The notes below the pieces were generated by a model that saw only the letters and a program-made list of their open reading frames with translations, was not told the origin of the DNA and made no database searches. 64,000 nt of DNA from Scytalidium lignicola (lineage: Eukaryota > Ascomycota > Leotiomycetes): positions 124,001 through 188,000 of the forward strand of contig NCSJ02000045.1 in the NCBI GenBank assembly GCA_002812745.2, read 5' to 3'. The position numbers and the translations under genes were made by a program. Shown here one piece after another: positions 10,700 to 24,194 of this stretch (within the stretch, counting starts at the first letter, position 1; each line of letters opens with the position of its first letter).

Positions 10700-13600
10700 A
10701 CTTTTTAGAACTCTTGTGATATAATAAATAATATAATCAATTATATATAATATAATATCAATGTTATAATAAGAATAATTAACAATATTATATAAGTATA
10801 ATGTATGGATATTGTTGATATTTAGAGATAATATATCTTATCTTGACAATAAAGACTTATTTTGACAAGTCGAATATTATTAAAAGCATTGTCATTTGTT
10901 CTTTTNCTATGATCTTGGAATACTTATTATATTAATAAGATTTATGTTGAGTATAAAAGATTATAATAATAAATATATTTATATTCTTTTTCATTTAGTA
11001 TATTAGTTTCTTTTTTAACTTTAGCAAATTATTTATTAACCAAAGTAATAATTTATTGTTTTGTAACTTGTCTTATTTCTCCTTTACTTATACTTATCTA
11101 AGTTTTCATAATATTAGATTAATAGTATCCTTATGCTTTGTATTTATTATCTTAGCTATTTTCATTATATTGTTAAACATAATATAATCAATAATGCTTA
11201 TTAATCTTTTTTGTTATCTTTTTAATATAAAGGATTATATTATTATCCTTCTTTTAAGGAAATTTCTTAGAATAGTAAAACTAAAGCATTTTGATGGTCA
11301 AGATGATTGCAAAGATCTTTAGTTCTTTATGTTAGTTTACATTTGTAAAGTTGATAGTATTAACTTATACTATTAATGTTATTAAAGATAAAGTCAAGGT
11401 TAGAACTATCATCAGAATTATATTGTAAATCAGATTCTTTAAGTATTTTTACAAGATGATCTTAATAAGGTTATAATATTCTAATATTATTTGATTTTCC
11501 TTTTTTTTATTAAACAAAGTATACAACCTTTTAAACTCTTGTTTGATAAGAGGAAGTATGATTTTGAATAGGGTAACCTTGTAGTTAAAGTTAATACAAT
11601 GTCACTTTTCTGACCTTTTATGGAATGCCTTGATTATAATTCTTTTAGAACTTCCTGAATAAGTAGATAAGGTTAACTTGAAAGGTATAAACCTTATTAG
11701 ATATATTATTCTCTTTGTGATAAGATGTACTTGGTATATGCTTAGTATATATTCAATTTGTTAAGAGAGTATAATAATAGCCAAAGTTCTTACTTAGTAA
11801 TCTCTTGTTATATTGTAAGAATTAGTATACTTAAAAGTAGCTTGAAGAACTAAGATTTATGTTGATTGTTGGTTGTAATATGCTTATTATGCTTAGGTTT
11901 GCTTATTTATACAAACTTAGTATAGTTCTAGAGTGAAATCTTGTCTTGTCTTTNAATGTATTTGTGTTTAAACTTTGATTATTGGCCAACTTATAGATTA
12001 GCTTATAATGCTTAGTTACCTTGTTAATATTAGTATGTTAGTTATCTTATTTGTTATATGAAATTGTTAAATGGTTGAATTATTAATATATTTTCAAGTA
12101 AATAAGGTTTTAGACTTAAATTAAATATTTATTAGTTAGTATTCTTTGTCTTATCTTTCTAAGGCTTTTGTTGAGTTCTTATCTTGTTGACTTATTTGAC
12201 ATAATAATTGATGATTAATGAAAGCTGTTATTTGTAAGATTTAGAAGGTTTGAAATAAGTCCTTTAGAAAGTGTTATGTACTTTTAAGTCCTTGTACTAA
12301 TTAAGTACTTATACTTTTAAATTAAAGTAAGATATATTGACTAATCACAACTTTAAGGCTATAGTAAAAGGTTAAGGTAATAATGTGTATAAGGATAAGT
12401 CGACTGTTATCATTATAAGGCTATTTTATAACATTGATTCTTTTGTTAACATCTTGTATATTCAGCATTTGCAAGGAAATGTATGACTATATACCTCTTT
12501 GGATATTGTTTATAGCTTGTAATAGTTTCAAGACGGATAGTATTAGTACCTTTGTAATACTTATGAAGTAATATTATTCTAGATAATCAATGATAATAAC
12601 AACTTTCATCAGATTGATGTTTAGCTTTTTTNAAGCTTTAAGTTATATATTGTTTGTGTATTTCATTGATTACTAACTTGAAGACCTTGATATACAAACA
12701 TAAGATGCTAAGGAATATAAATAGTAGAAAACATTAGAGGATGTAAGTATACTTCTAGGCTTCTTTTAGGTAAAAGTATATTAGGTAGAGTATTAGTCAT
12801 AAGATGGATTGTTAGGTTTTTTAAGTTAAGACTAAGGAACTTATGTTCAGTGAAATGATTTGTTTTATACAAAAAGCAAATTTATCTTTTTTAATGACTT
12901 GATCAAGTTGTTATTGTTCTCTTGTAAATGGCTTAGATGTATTAGGATTATCTTTAGTTAAGTTCTTATGCAGACGTTATAATAGTTGTAGTTGTTTTTT
13001 NCTTTATTTAGGTTAAGCTTTAAGCTTTTGAATTACATAAGCTTATGGTTGTTGTTGTAATCTTCTTGCTTATCAAGAGATTATTAAGGGTATGTTAAAT
13101 AGTACTCTTGATATTAAAGTAATCTTGAAAGTAATCGTAGAATAAGACATTTGTATTATTATTCTTATAATTTATGTTATCCTTTAAAACAACCAGTAGA
13201 CCTTTCAAGAAGGTAAAGGGATATGTAGAGGAAAAGTTTTTATACTAGTAATTGAAGGTTATTAAGTAGAAGATAACTTTATCAAACGTCTTATACTTTT
13301 GTATTATTTGGTTTTTGTTTNATTAGTATGCTTATAAGCTAGTTGTTGTTTGAATGTTATATAGTTAACTTAAGGTAATTAATGTTTATTGTTAAAGTAT
13401 AAGAAATGAAGTAAATATTTTCTAAAATGTGTTTAGAACTTAGCTTAGTCAAGAGCTTTTGTAAGTTATTAGGATAAAACTCAGGAGGGAGATAGATTAA
13501 TAATAAGTGATATGACTTAAGTCTTTGACAAGCTTTATTTGATCTTATAATCTTGGATTTAAAGTTATTGGAATTAGAGTTATTATTAAGATGTATAAGT

Positions 13601-16440
13601 ATTTCTTTTAGTAGATTTATAATAATGTTATTTACCTTGATCTTGATATTTATACTATAATTGTATATATAGAAAGTTAGTAATATCTTACTTTAATGTT
13701 TATTATAAGTATAATGTACAATGAAGTTATGTTATCTTGTTATGAAAAANGTTTTAGAAGATAGTCTATTTGTTCAAGGTTATGTCTTTAACAAAAGAAC
13801 TTCTTAAGGTTTATGAAGGCTTAATCCTTTTACTTAATAACTTGTTGGTGAGGAAGATGTCTTTGATGTACAAAGTTAAGATTCAAGTATAATAAGGATA
13901 TAAGGTATTAGTACAAGTAAACTTTTGCTTTTGTTTTAACATCTTTCTTTATAACATTAGTAATTATGTAACAAGGATCTTGGTAAGATGTATAACGATG
14001 AACTAGGTTTCTTTGGAGGAGACAATTATAATACAAAAGGTTTGATATTCTAAATCAAATAACAATTTATACAAATGTTTTCTTGTATAAGGAGTAACCT
14101 ACTTGCTAAGTAAAATAGTGATGTTATTAAAGAATTAATTACTTTGACGAGTAATAGACTTTAGAGGAATATTGATTAAGTTTAGATAGTTGAGGAAAAA
14201 GGCAAGATAATACTTATTCTTTATAGTCATCAGCTTAGAATTAACTTTCTTATTGTTATAATCCATTGTATAAAGTTGATGAAGTATCTTAATAACTTCT
14301 TTAGAGTTAAATTTAAGTGATTAAGTCTTAAAGATAAAATCTAGTATTATTTTCTTGGTTAGTTTGAATAATGATATTAATTTGATAATATATAAAAGAT
14401 ACTGTAAAGCTTATAATCTTTAATTGAGTAGTTTACATATTAGTAAGTTGTTCTTAAAGGTTGATCAAGGTCAGAGTTGTTAAGATTAAGGTTATCATTA
14501 AATAGTAAGGTTAGAAGGGTTAGTGAAGAAGGATTTGATAAGAGAAGAGAGTTAGAGTAGATTACAAGAGGTAATTGTTAATAAGTTAAATTATATGAAG
14601 AGTAAGTTTATAAGAAAGATAATAAGGTTAGTAATAATAAGAATAATACAAGATTAGTTATATTGTTTAGGAAGTTAGTATAAGAGTATAAGTTTAGATT
14701 TAAGGTAAGAGTATGTTAGTTAAAAGAAGGAGAAGATAAAAGATTAGTTATAGTATGTAAAATACTGAAGTTAAAGTAAAAAAACATAGTAAAAAATTAC
14801 AATAGAGAAGAGAATAGAATAGTAAAGGCAAAGATAAAAGTTATGTATAAGATGAACTTTCTAAAAAGCTAAGGAAGAAAGGAGAATAATAAATAAGAAT
14901 AGTAATAAGGAATTAAGTTATTCTTAAGGGTATTAATAGTAAGTTAAGGTAAAATGGGTTTGGAAATTATGTTTAGGAAAAGGGGTAAATAAGTAGATGA
15001 AGACAAGGATCTTAAAAACTTAGAGAATCAAAACAAGTAAATGTTAAAGTAAAGGAGAAGAGATAACCTTCTTCTTATTATGAAGTACTTTGGATAATAT
15101 TTGACTAAGACTTTAATTAAGAGGATATAGATGTTATTGTTCTTAGAATAATTAATTATTATTACAACTAAATATTAGATAATTAAATTGCTTATTAATT
15201 GCTTAACTAATTTAATTTATCTAATATAATTTGTTATTATTTAGACATTTTCATTTTTTTTTTAAATTATTTTAATTACTTCAAATAATCAAGGAAAATA
15301 TTATCTTAAGATTTTATATAATTAATTAAATAGTATTAAAGCTTATTTAGTAATTTAAGTTATAAAAATTAGAGTTTTTAATGTTTTATTGTTATTATAA
15401 TATATAATCGATAATTAATTATTTTTAGTAATATCTAATTAGATAAAATGATAAGAATATTGATTTTATTTTATTTTTTTTTTAGAGTTTAAAAAAAAAA
15501 ATAAGAAATTTATAATATTCTAAATATTTTCTGTTTAATAAGGTTGATTATATAATTTTATTTACAAAAAAAATTATATTAATAAATAAAGAATTTAAAA
15601 ATTATAAAGAATTAGTTTATTCAAGTTTTAGAATTCTAGTATTATTTATTTCTTATTATATAAATAAAGTTATTTATATAAAGCTTTTAAATATTTATTT
15701 TAAATTAATATATTAATAAAAAAAAATCATTGTAATGTACTTTATATTCTTATTAATAAAGAATTTATATATCCTTAATAGAATATATACTATTCGTTTA
15801 AAGGCTTATATACAAATATAAAGTTATAAGTAATATGAGTATTATTAGAAAATTTTTACTAAGATATTCAATTTAAGTTAAGTATATAACTTTATCTATT
15901 TAAGAAAATTATTTACTTATATAGATTTTTATACTTTTTNAGACTTTTTNAAATTCTTCTTAAGTTCTTTAAGGTTTTAGACTTTATAAACTTTGTTCAA
16001 ATCTTTAAAGTTTATTATATAATCTTATTATATAACTCTTGACTCTTTTCTTTAGAAGTTATTTGTGTAATTAATTGTTATTAAGCTTTAAATATCTTAA
16101 TAAAGAGATTATNATAATTATACAATAGAAAATCAACTAACTTAATTTTATTTTATTTTATTATAATAATATATAAAATATTATTTCTTCTTTTTTAAAA
16201 TTAGTTAATTAACATTAATATAAAATAAGTTATACTTTTAATATTAATTTTAGAATTTCTTTAATTGTAAAGTATAAACAAATGTATATTAAGTATGTAT
16301 TATTCTTGTTATTTAATATTTTTGATAATGAATATATAAGTCTTTTATTAGGATATTATTATACTAATCATATAAAGAAGAGAGAAGGATAAGGGTTTTA
16401 GTTATTTAGAATTAGTATATGTAAAAGAAAAAANCTTAAA
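10700..16440. other. RIPped block of unknown repeats
   Basis: Extremely AT-rich. Between about 11280 and 14400 the plus strand keeps long protein-like readings in which nearly every stop is TAA, TAG or TGA at a position that CAA, CAG or CGA could have occupied (for example LYTSLDIVYSL near 12490-12525). This suggests a RIPped transposon open reading frame, but I recognise no domain. 14500-15100 is A/G-rich and C-poor. 15100-16440 is almost pure A/T. Confidence 0.4.
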
Positions 16441-16458
16441 AACTTAATTTAACTTAAA

Positions 16459-16600
16459 TTTAATTGAGTTAAGTTAAGTTAAGTTAAGTTAAGTTAAGTT
16501 AAGCTGAGTTAAGTTGAGTTGAGTTAAGTTGAGTTAAGTTAAGTTTGAGTTGAGTTGAGTTAAGTTTAAGTTGAGTTGAGTTGAGTTTGAGTTAGTTTTA
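16459..16600 (+). repeat. Pentanucleotide tandem array (AAGTT/GAGTT)n
   Basis: About 25-28 units of the 5-mers AAGTT and GAGTT, with a few 6-base units (TTGAGT-type insertions). The first part is nearly uniform in AAGTT and the second is dominated by GAGTT. It lies just outside the 3' LTR of the Gypsy copy at 16671. Confidence 0.85.
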
Positions 16601-16670
16601 ACTTAATTGTTATAGATGTTACTTAATAAGTTGATTAGTGTAGGCTTAAAGTTTAGTACATGAAAAGTAT

Positions 16671-17029
16671 TGTTATAAAACTATGTTATTCAGGTTACTG
16701 GATAGCCAAGGGTAAGGTAGATGTTCAGGGATAACAGAAATATGTAACACATAAGCAGGTGACTAAGTCAAGAGTAGGATCTAGTAATGTATTTAGGTTG
16801 AACATGAGGAGTTTACTCTTATGTTCTTATAGTGTGCTTATATAGCTAATGAAATACCATTAGACCCTTGGACCCTTAAGTCCTCAGGTTTAAAGCTTAC
16901 AGACCTTGGACTTTCCAGGTCTTAGGTCCTTATTATGTGACTGTTTAATTGTCAGGTTCTCTTGTACAATGTATCTGTATCAAGCCTCAGGCTTATACTA
17001 ATTAGCATGTTATAGTAAAACCTATAACA
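16671..17029 (-). repeat. Gypsy 3' LTR, lightly mutated
   Basis: A 359 bp LTR with TGTTA...TAACA ends. Immediately to its right the plus strand reads ttatcctcttttcac. On the minus strand this is the purine-rich GAAAAGAGGATAA, a good polypurine tract directly before a 3' LTR. It carries fewer transitions than the copy at 10148-10497. The facing 5' LTR is the partial copy at 23471-23608. Confidence 0.85.
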
Positions 17030-20000
17030 TTATCCTCTTTTCACTTAGTATTGTCCTGACATTAAAATGTTATCTTTGAATAATCTCTTTGTTTAGCAAC
17101 TCTTCTTTCCTTTTTAATATACCATCTAAACAATAGTGTTTTGAGAGTAACATAGAAGAAAGGACAAGATCAAGAAAATATTAAGAGAGAACAGCTTTAG
17201 GTGATTATATTGACAAATTTGGTTTTGAAGTAATGCTTTGTTCGTTTTGTGAGTGGAATGGTTTTGTTTGCAAGATGGACCTTGATTTTAGCTGTTGTAA
17301 TGAGTGTTCTTGTCGTGGGCAATTTTGTGATGGCAAGGGGGTTACTTCCTTTTCCTTTCTTGTATACAAGCATGAGTGCAACTGGCTTGTAGAGGAGGAA
17401 GAGAAAACTAATGAAGTTCTTCTGGAGATGATGGCTTGCTTGGCTTGTCTGAAGAAGTAGTAATTCTTCCTGAAGAAGTATGCTTAGGAGATGTTTCGTT
17501 GTGGTCTGAAAACTTTGGACAAACTTAATGTTATAAAAGAGAAAGAGAGGCAAGAGAAGTTGTCTGAAGAGTTATGTTCTGCTGACTTAAGCAAGGCTTT
17601 TTTCTTTGTTGTTGACTTTTTTCTTCTTTGACCTTACAATTCTATTGCTTGGAAATCTGTTTTAGGATAAGCTTGATGATATGCTTTTAGTAACTCTTTA
17701 TAGTTTGTAAGATTAAAAGTAAGTTTTTATTTATTCTTACTTTCTGGATATTTTATTCATTTAATCAAGTATTGTAATTTCTTATAATATATCTTATGAC
17801 TGATGATTTTCTTAACTTTATATTCTTTTTCTGGATTAACTTCTTTTAGTATTGGTGTTTAGGTGTTTTCAGGTGTTGGTTCAAGAAGTGAAACATGGAA
17901 AACAGGATGTATTTTAACTATTGTTGGTAACTTTAATTTATATGTTAAAGGTTTATAGACTTCTTTGATTTTGTATAGTCTTATCTTAATCTAGTTTAGT
18001 TTATTGTTTAGTCTTGTTGTTTTGATGTTTTTTCTAAGAAGATAAATTTTATCCTCTTTTTTTGTATGTTAGTTTTATTAAGTGTTTGTGATCATAGTAC
18101 TTCTTCATTCTTTCTTTAGTGTATTGAAGTGAGTTTTTTAATCTTTTTCTTGTATTTCTTCTATTTGTTTTACATGGATCTTTGTTGATTTACTTATGGA
18201 TTTTAATTTTAGTTTGGTATGGAATCTTTCTGGTTTATATTTGTAATTTGTATAGAATAGAGTGATCTTAGTTGATTTATGTGATGTACTATTGTATGCC
18301 ATTTTTGTTATTAGTAAGTAATCAACCTAATTATCTTGGTTATAGTTGACATAGCATTTAAGGTATCTTTTCAATTATCTATTTAAACGTTTTNGTTTTT
18401 TTGTTGATTTGTGGATGTTATGTTGTTGATAACTTTTTTTTTGACTTTTNATTCTTGTTGTTATTGTTTTCTAAAATTTAGATGTGAATTTAGTATCTTT
18501 ATTAGAGATTATCTGTTTTGGTAATCTTTATTGAGATATTATTCTTTATAAGAATATATTGATTATCTCTTTTACTCTTTAGGTCTTCTTGAATAGTTTA
18601 AATGTTGTATAATTGGTATAATGTTCAGTTATCACAAAGATAGAGTTATACTTAACCTTTGTTGTATAATCTGTGGAAACTGGTAATTTTATGATAAAAT
18701 CTTATTTGATTAGTTCTTATAGATTATCAGGTATTTGTGTAAGGTATAATTGTCCTTAAGGTTTTCTTCTTGGATTTTTAGCTTTTTTACAGATTTTGTA
18801 TTTTATAATTACTTTCTTAATTACTGATTATAGTTTTATAATAAAGTAATCCTTATTAATTTGATAATAGTATTAAGTTACTCTTATATGTTTGTTATAT
18901 GGCAAGTTGTGTTATTCCTTGACAAATTCTTTTGTTAGTTTTGTTAGTATATATAATCTTTTGTTCTTATACTAAATGTCTTTAATTTTTTTTTTATTTG
19001 CTTTTAGTTATGTTTAGTAAAGTGTTTTTTTGTTTTTTTCCTCTTTNAGTTGTTTTTCTGATGTGATTAGCTTAGTGCTTGTTTGTTATTGTTGTTATAG
19101 TTATAAGTTGTTTTTTTATTGTATATTAGGAATCCTTCTTTGTTTTCCTTTAGTATAGGTTTACTTTTCTCTTTTTTCTTTAGTTGAGTACTTAAGTTTT
19201 CAACTCAGAGTATTTGCTTTTTTTATTGTTTTTGCTTTTAATGTGAGTAATCTTAAAATTATACTTGGATAACTTCTTTGCTTATTGTACTTACCTTGTA
19301 TTTAACTATTTGGTTGTTATGAAGTATTGGAGGTTATAGTGATCTGAAAGTATATTAACTGTTTTGCTGGATTTAACAGTATATACTCTTTAATACTTCA
19401 GAGTTTTTATAATTACTAATATTTCTTTGTTTGATGTTTAATAATTTCTTTTTGTAGTATTTAGTTTTCTTGACTAAAATGCTAATAGTACTTGGTAATG
19501 TCGTTTATTGATTTGCTGTGATTGTGATAACATAGTTTTTAATGTTATATTAGAGGTATTAGTTTTAATTTGTATTCTTTTCTCTGGATTAAAGATTCTT
19601 AAGAAACTTCCTTGTATAAAGGTGTTTTTAATGCTTTAGAATACTTCCTTTATAACGTTATTTTATTCATAGGTTTGATCTTTCTTCATGAGTTTAGTCA
19701 AAGGTGTGGAGATTTTAGAATAGTCTTTTATAAATCTTTGGTAATAGTTGGTTAACCTTAAGAAACTTTATAGTTGCTTAATTATCTTAAGTGTTTTTTT
19801 ATTCTTTGATTGACTGAATCTTATTATCAAGGGTTTTTATTCTTTTCTCAGAAATGTAGTATCTTAAGAACTGAACTTGTTCTTTATAGAATTTGTATTT
19901 AATAAGTTTATAATGTAATCTTGCCTTTTATAACATTTGTAAAATGAGCTTGATATGCTTCTTATGTTCTTTAATACTCTTTGAGTATATGATTATATTG

Positions 20001-23000
20001 TTAAGATATATTATTATAAATTTCTCCAAGTATTTTTCTAATATTTGGTTTATCATTCTTTGTTGTGTTATTGGAGTATTGGTTATACTGAACATTATAA
20101 TTAATAGTTTNAAATAATACTGTATTTTGTTTGAATAGTAACTTTCTATTCGTTATCTCTTTTAATCTTAACTAGATTAAACGTTGATTACAGGTCTAGC
20201 TTGGTGAATATAACAACTTCTTTTAGTTTGTTTATTATTGAATTGATTAATAGTAAGGGGTATTAGTCTTTTTTTANTTTTACTATTCAAGTGTTTATAA
20301 TTATTATAAGGCTATCTTAACAGATTGTCTCCTTTCTTTGTATAATGTAATAATACTTTAACTTTGTTATAACCTTCTTTGTATAAACCTTTAAGAATTA
20401 TCTTCTTAAGTAATTATTTTTTCATTACCTTGTCCTTAGCAAAAGTTGTTTGATAAATTAGTCTATAAACTAGTTTAAACCCCTCTTTAAGCTTTATCTC
20501 ATGATCTTATGGTTTGTACTTGGGTAAGGCTGAATTATTAAGTCTTTTTATGAATAGCTTTAACTATTCATAATATTCCTTAAGAATATACTTTATAATC
20601 TTGTTAACATGAATAACTCTTAAGGATACTGAATTCTGTTCTTCTTTTAAGAAGGTAATCATATTTATTCTCTAATTAATTATTGAATTATACTTTTTCA
20701 TTTATTCAATTCTTAATATGACTTAATATATTCTTAACCTTGTAATATTAAAAGATATCTTCTTTTAATAGCTTTTGCTAATCCTCATATTCAGATTTTA
20801 AGTTTAAATGTCAATATACTTTTGAACCTTGATATTGTTTGTTAACAATATCAGGTAGTTGTTATCCTTGACTCTTATACTGAATTTAAGCTACTTTACA
20901 ATTTGTTCATTGATGAAGTTTCTTTTAGCTTTTAAATTAATTAATGCCCTTACTAGCTTTCTGTACAGTTTTATATCTATGTATAATGATCCTTTATTGT
21001 TTATAGAGTAGAGATTAATGTTTTTAATATTATTAATTAATATATCATCTTTGATTTCCAAATCTCCAGCATTCTCTTGAAGTTCTTCAAATAGTATTGT
21101 TTGTCTTTCAGCAAGGTCTTATAATCTTGGTCTATTTAAGCTTTTGTTGTTTATAAATATACATACATCTTATACTTATTCTGTTATTTCATTTCCAAGG
21201 TGTTCTTTTATTTTAATGATAAAGATATTACTTTCCTTGGAAATTCTCCTTGCAAAATTCAGAAGGTATATTATTACTTCTTGATTGAATTGTTAATCAA
21301 TTCTCTGTATTAGTTTATCCTTCTTTAGTAATATAATAAGTGCTTTTAAAGGTAGTAAATCTTCTTCTAGTTTATTAACTGTAAGTAGAGTTTTTACATC
21401 TTAGTTAACTTGTTTAACAACAATCTTAACTAGTTCTTTTTGTTCTTGTTAAGCATAGTATTATTCAGCTTTAAGTAGTTGTTTTATTGATTTTCCTAAA
21501 CTTTATATTTCTCTGTATTGTGTTTTTACCTTTATTTAATCTTGTTAGAAAGTTATCATTGGATAACCTCCTTATTGTAAGTTATATTATCCTTACATAA
21601 TATAACTTAATCTTTCCTTTATTATTATCTAAGTATTCTTGAGCATTTAGTCAAAATCATCCTAAATCTAAGTTCTTTTCATTAGTAAGAGAAACTTGTG
21701 TATTCTTCTTTTTATAATAATACTTTAGAGGTTAGTCTTGTAAACCAGAGTAAGATCTTCAAGATTAAGTTCTTGTTCTTTAATTGTTACTTCCTCTTAT
21801 TATACAGTTTTATAAAGTTAGCTTCTGTTTAGGATTTCTTATCCTCTTAATTCCTTTATACTGATTGTCAGATAGTATTTTAGGATTAATATCTCTTTAG
21901 AAATAGGATATATTTTTGTTAGTATAGCCTTGAAGTTTACTAGCATAATTATCTAGATTCTACTAACTTCTAGAATTGATCTTCATCTCCTTTAATTCTT
22001 AGTTTCTTCTTTGTTATAAGGGTATCTTACATGCTAAGTCTTTGTTATGAGTACAGAAATTGCTTCAAAGACTCTTACCATCACTATTTCATCTACATCA
22101 ATCTTAATAACATGATATAGTATTGTCTTTAAGTTTTAAAGAACTTCTTTTACTTCTGAGGAACTTCCTTCTTTACCCTTAGAGTTTTCCTCCTCTGAAG
22201 ATTCTAATAAGATGTTTATAATTCTTAGGATTCTTATAACTCTAACTTTAACTAACAAACTTGATTTGTTGTCCTTCTTATAAGTATTTATTATATGTTT
22301 AAGAAGTTTATACTTGAAATATAATTTGTTCTTTCTTCTCTTGTTAAGTTCTTCAAGGGAGATTCTAAAAGAATTCCTCTTCTTACTTTTTCCNTTTATA
22401 ATACTTTTTTCCCNTTTTTTTTAAAGGTCNTTTCCTTTCTTCATAGTATTTAACTTTATAAAGTCTCCTTAATCCTTCTTACTATTAATCNTTTTTTCAA
22501 TTGAAGTAAGATTCATCCTTTTTGTCTAAGTTCATTTTATATTGTTTATTCTTAATCTTAATAAACAAGTTAACAAGAGTATTAAATGTAATAATTACAA
22601 GTTGTTAATATAATTCTTCTTTAATGGAGTTCTTTAATTTAATCTAATATTGATGTATATATGCTTTTTCTTCTTAATTAACTAATATTATATATTAGTA
22701 ATAAAGCATTGTATATTTGTTAAAGCTCTTGGTTTGTTGAAAGTAAGTTAGTTATCTCTTAGCATTCCTTTTCTTATTAATATCTTTATACAAATGTTTA
22801 AGTTCTCTTGTGTAGTTGACTTAATTTATAATAATGTTGATTATTACTTATTTTATTATTTCTTTATTTATTGTAAATCATTTGTCTTTAAAAGGTTAAA
22901 ACCAAGTCTTGGTTACTCCTCTTAAGTATGTTAATGCTTATAAAGCCTTATGTATATCCTCAAGCAGTAAATGATCATTCAATACTAAATAAGTTCTTAT

Positions 23001-23470
23001 CTAAATAAGATATGCTTTTAACTTCTTCTTATCCTTATAGAACAAGTTTAGTCTGGTGATTTTAACTTCTTTAAGTATTGTTATTAGAACTTGTTCAATG
23101 TTGTTCTCTAGTTTAAAGTTTAGATTAAGGTCTGGACTTAGAGCTCTTAGTATTGAAATTGGNTTTTTTTCTTATAACTCTTGACAATTCTCTAACAGTT
23201 AATCCTTTTATTAACTTAATAAGTTGCTTTAATAGTATAACAACTCTTTTTAACATTTCTTCTTAGATGTTAGTTTCCTTGATAATTTGATTCTTATCTT
23301 AATCTTCTTCAGAATTATCTTCTGAACTTTCCTTAGATTCTTCTTTAGATTTCTCTTTAGATTCTTCCTTAGAGCTTTTTTCAGAATCTTCTTCAGGTTG
23401 TTATTTGTTGTTATTATTTACTAATATGTTTGTTTTCAAATCTTGATTTATCAAGATAGGTAATGTTCAA
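17030..23470 (-). mobile_element. Near full-length Gypsy/chromovirus, RIP-degraded
   Basis: The minus strand has the complete Ty3/Gypsy order in broken frames. Gag lies at about 23450-22300. An unassigned and protease region follows. Reverse transcriptase is at about 20430-19800 (LLYYTKKGDNLLR, IFTKLDL, YLNNIIIYSK), RNase H at about 19700-19290, and integrase at about 18980-18280 (DFIIKLPVSTDYTTKVKYNS, ISNKDTKFTSKF). A 3' tail at 17200-17560 lies before the polypurine tract. The catalytic YxDD box of reverse transcriptase reads YLNN, as two GAT-to-AAT changes would give. Stops are numerous, so the copy cannot be active. With both LTRs the element is about 6.9 kb, normal for the family. Confidence 0.85.
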
Positions 23471-23608
23471 AATGTTACAAAATTATGTTATCTAGGTTCT
23501 TGGATAATCAAGGGTATAGTAGATGTTCAAGGATAGCAGAAACATATGACATAAGTAACTAAGTCAAGGGTAAGATCTAGTTATGTATTTAAGTTGAACA
23601 TGAGAAGT
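23471..23608 (-). repeat. Partial Gypsy 5' LTR ending at an N gap
   Basis: It starts TGTTACAAAATTATG and aligns with the first part of the LTRs at 10148 and 16671. It breaks off at the NN at 23609-23610, about 140 bp into the LTR. On the minus strand this is the inner end of the 5' LTR of the element at 17030-23470. Confidence 0.75.
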
Positions 23609-23752
23609 NNATTCCTCGTGTTCAACCTAAATACATTACTGTATCCTACCTTCGACCTAGTAACTTGCTTGTGTGTCACACGTTTCCGTTGTCCCTGAAC
23701 ATCTACCTTACCCTTGGCTATCCAGTGACCTGGATGGCGTAGTTTTGTAACA
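23609..23752 (+). repeat. Inverted Gypsy LTR fragment, not RIPped, beside an N gap
   Basis: After the NN the sequence is the reverse complement of the same LTR portion, ending gttttgtaaca at 23752. It forms a near-palindrome with 23471-23608. Unlike its partner it retains G/C at most sites that are transitions in the other copy. It is either a head-to-head LTR rearrangement or an assembly join between two copies. Confidence 0.7.
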
Positions 23753-23761
23753 AATGGGGCA

Positions 23762-23860
23762 CCATGGGTGGGTTGAGCACTCTTAAAACCCACCCATGGG
23801 GCTCCAGTAAGTGGGTTTCCTATTTGGGAAAAACCCCATGGGTGGAGGTGGATACCCAGT
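23762..23860. repeat. Hairpin-forming inverted repeat with CCATGGGTGG motifs
   Basis: CCATGGGTGGGTT (23762-23774) and AACCCACCCATGG (23787-23799) form a perfect 13 bp hairpin with a 12-base loop. A further CCCATGGGTGG copy lies near 23836-23846 and an inverted partial copy (GCACCCATT) near 23864. The arrangement resembles the end of a small DNA transposon, but no partner end or duplication was identified. Confidence 0.55.
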
Positions 23861-24194
23861 AGGCACCCATTAAACCTAGTCATGTGGAGTATAATGTACA
23901 AAATGCATAATATATGTATAAATCCTATTACATAGTATATGATAATCTTAAATGATTTGAGATTATAAGTATTATTATAAAAATTACTATAATTACAATA
24001 ATAGTCCATTAGTTCTATTATAGTCAAGATTATTATAGTTTTAATTCAATATTAATTTTGTTAATGACTAGAATGCTTGTTAATTGTCCTTGGACTTCTA
24101 AATAACTTCTAAACCTTCTATTAATTATTATTAAAGTAATAATCTATTTGTTATTACTTAAGTATTCAAATCCTGTTATGTAATTGCAAATTAC

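Noticed and set aside
17197..17553. Overlapping 118- and 75-codon frames on opposite strands
   Set aside because: They lie in the 3' tail of the Gypsy element; the minus-strand frame is part of its degraded coding end.
23581..24027. 148-codon minus-strand frame
   Set aside because: It runs through the N gap and the inverted LTR and has no domain; a chance frame.
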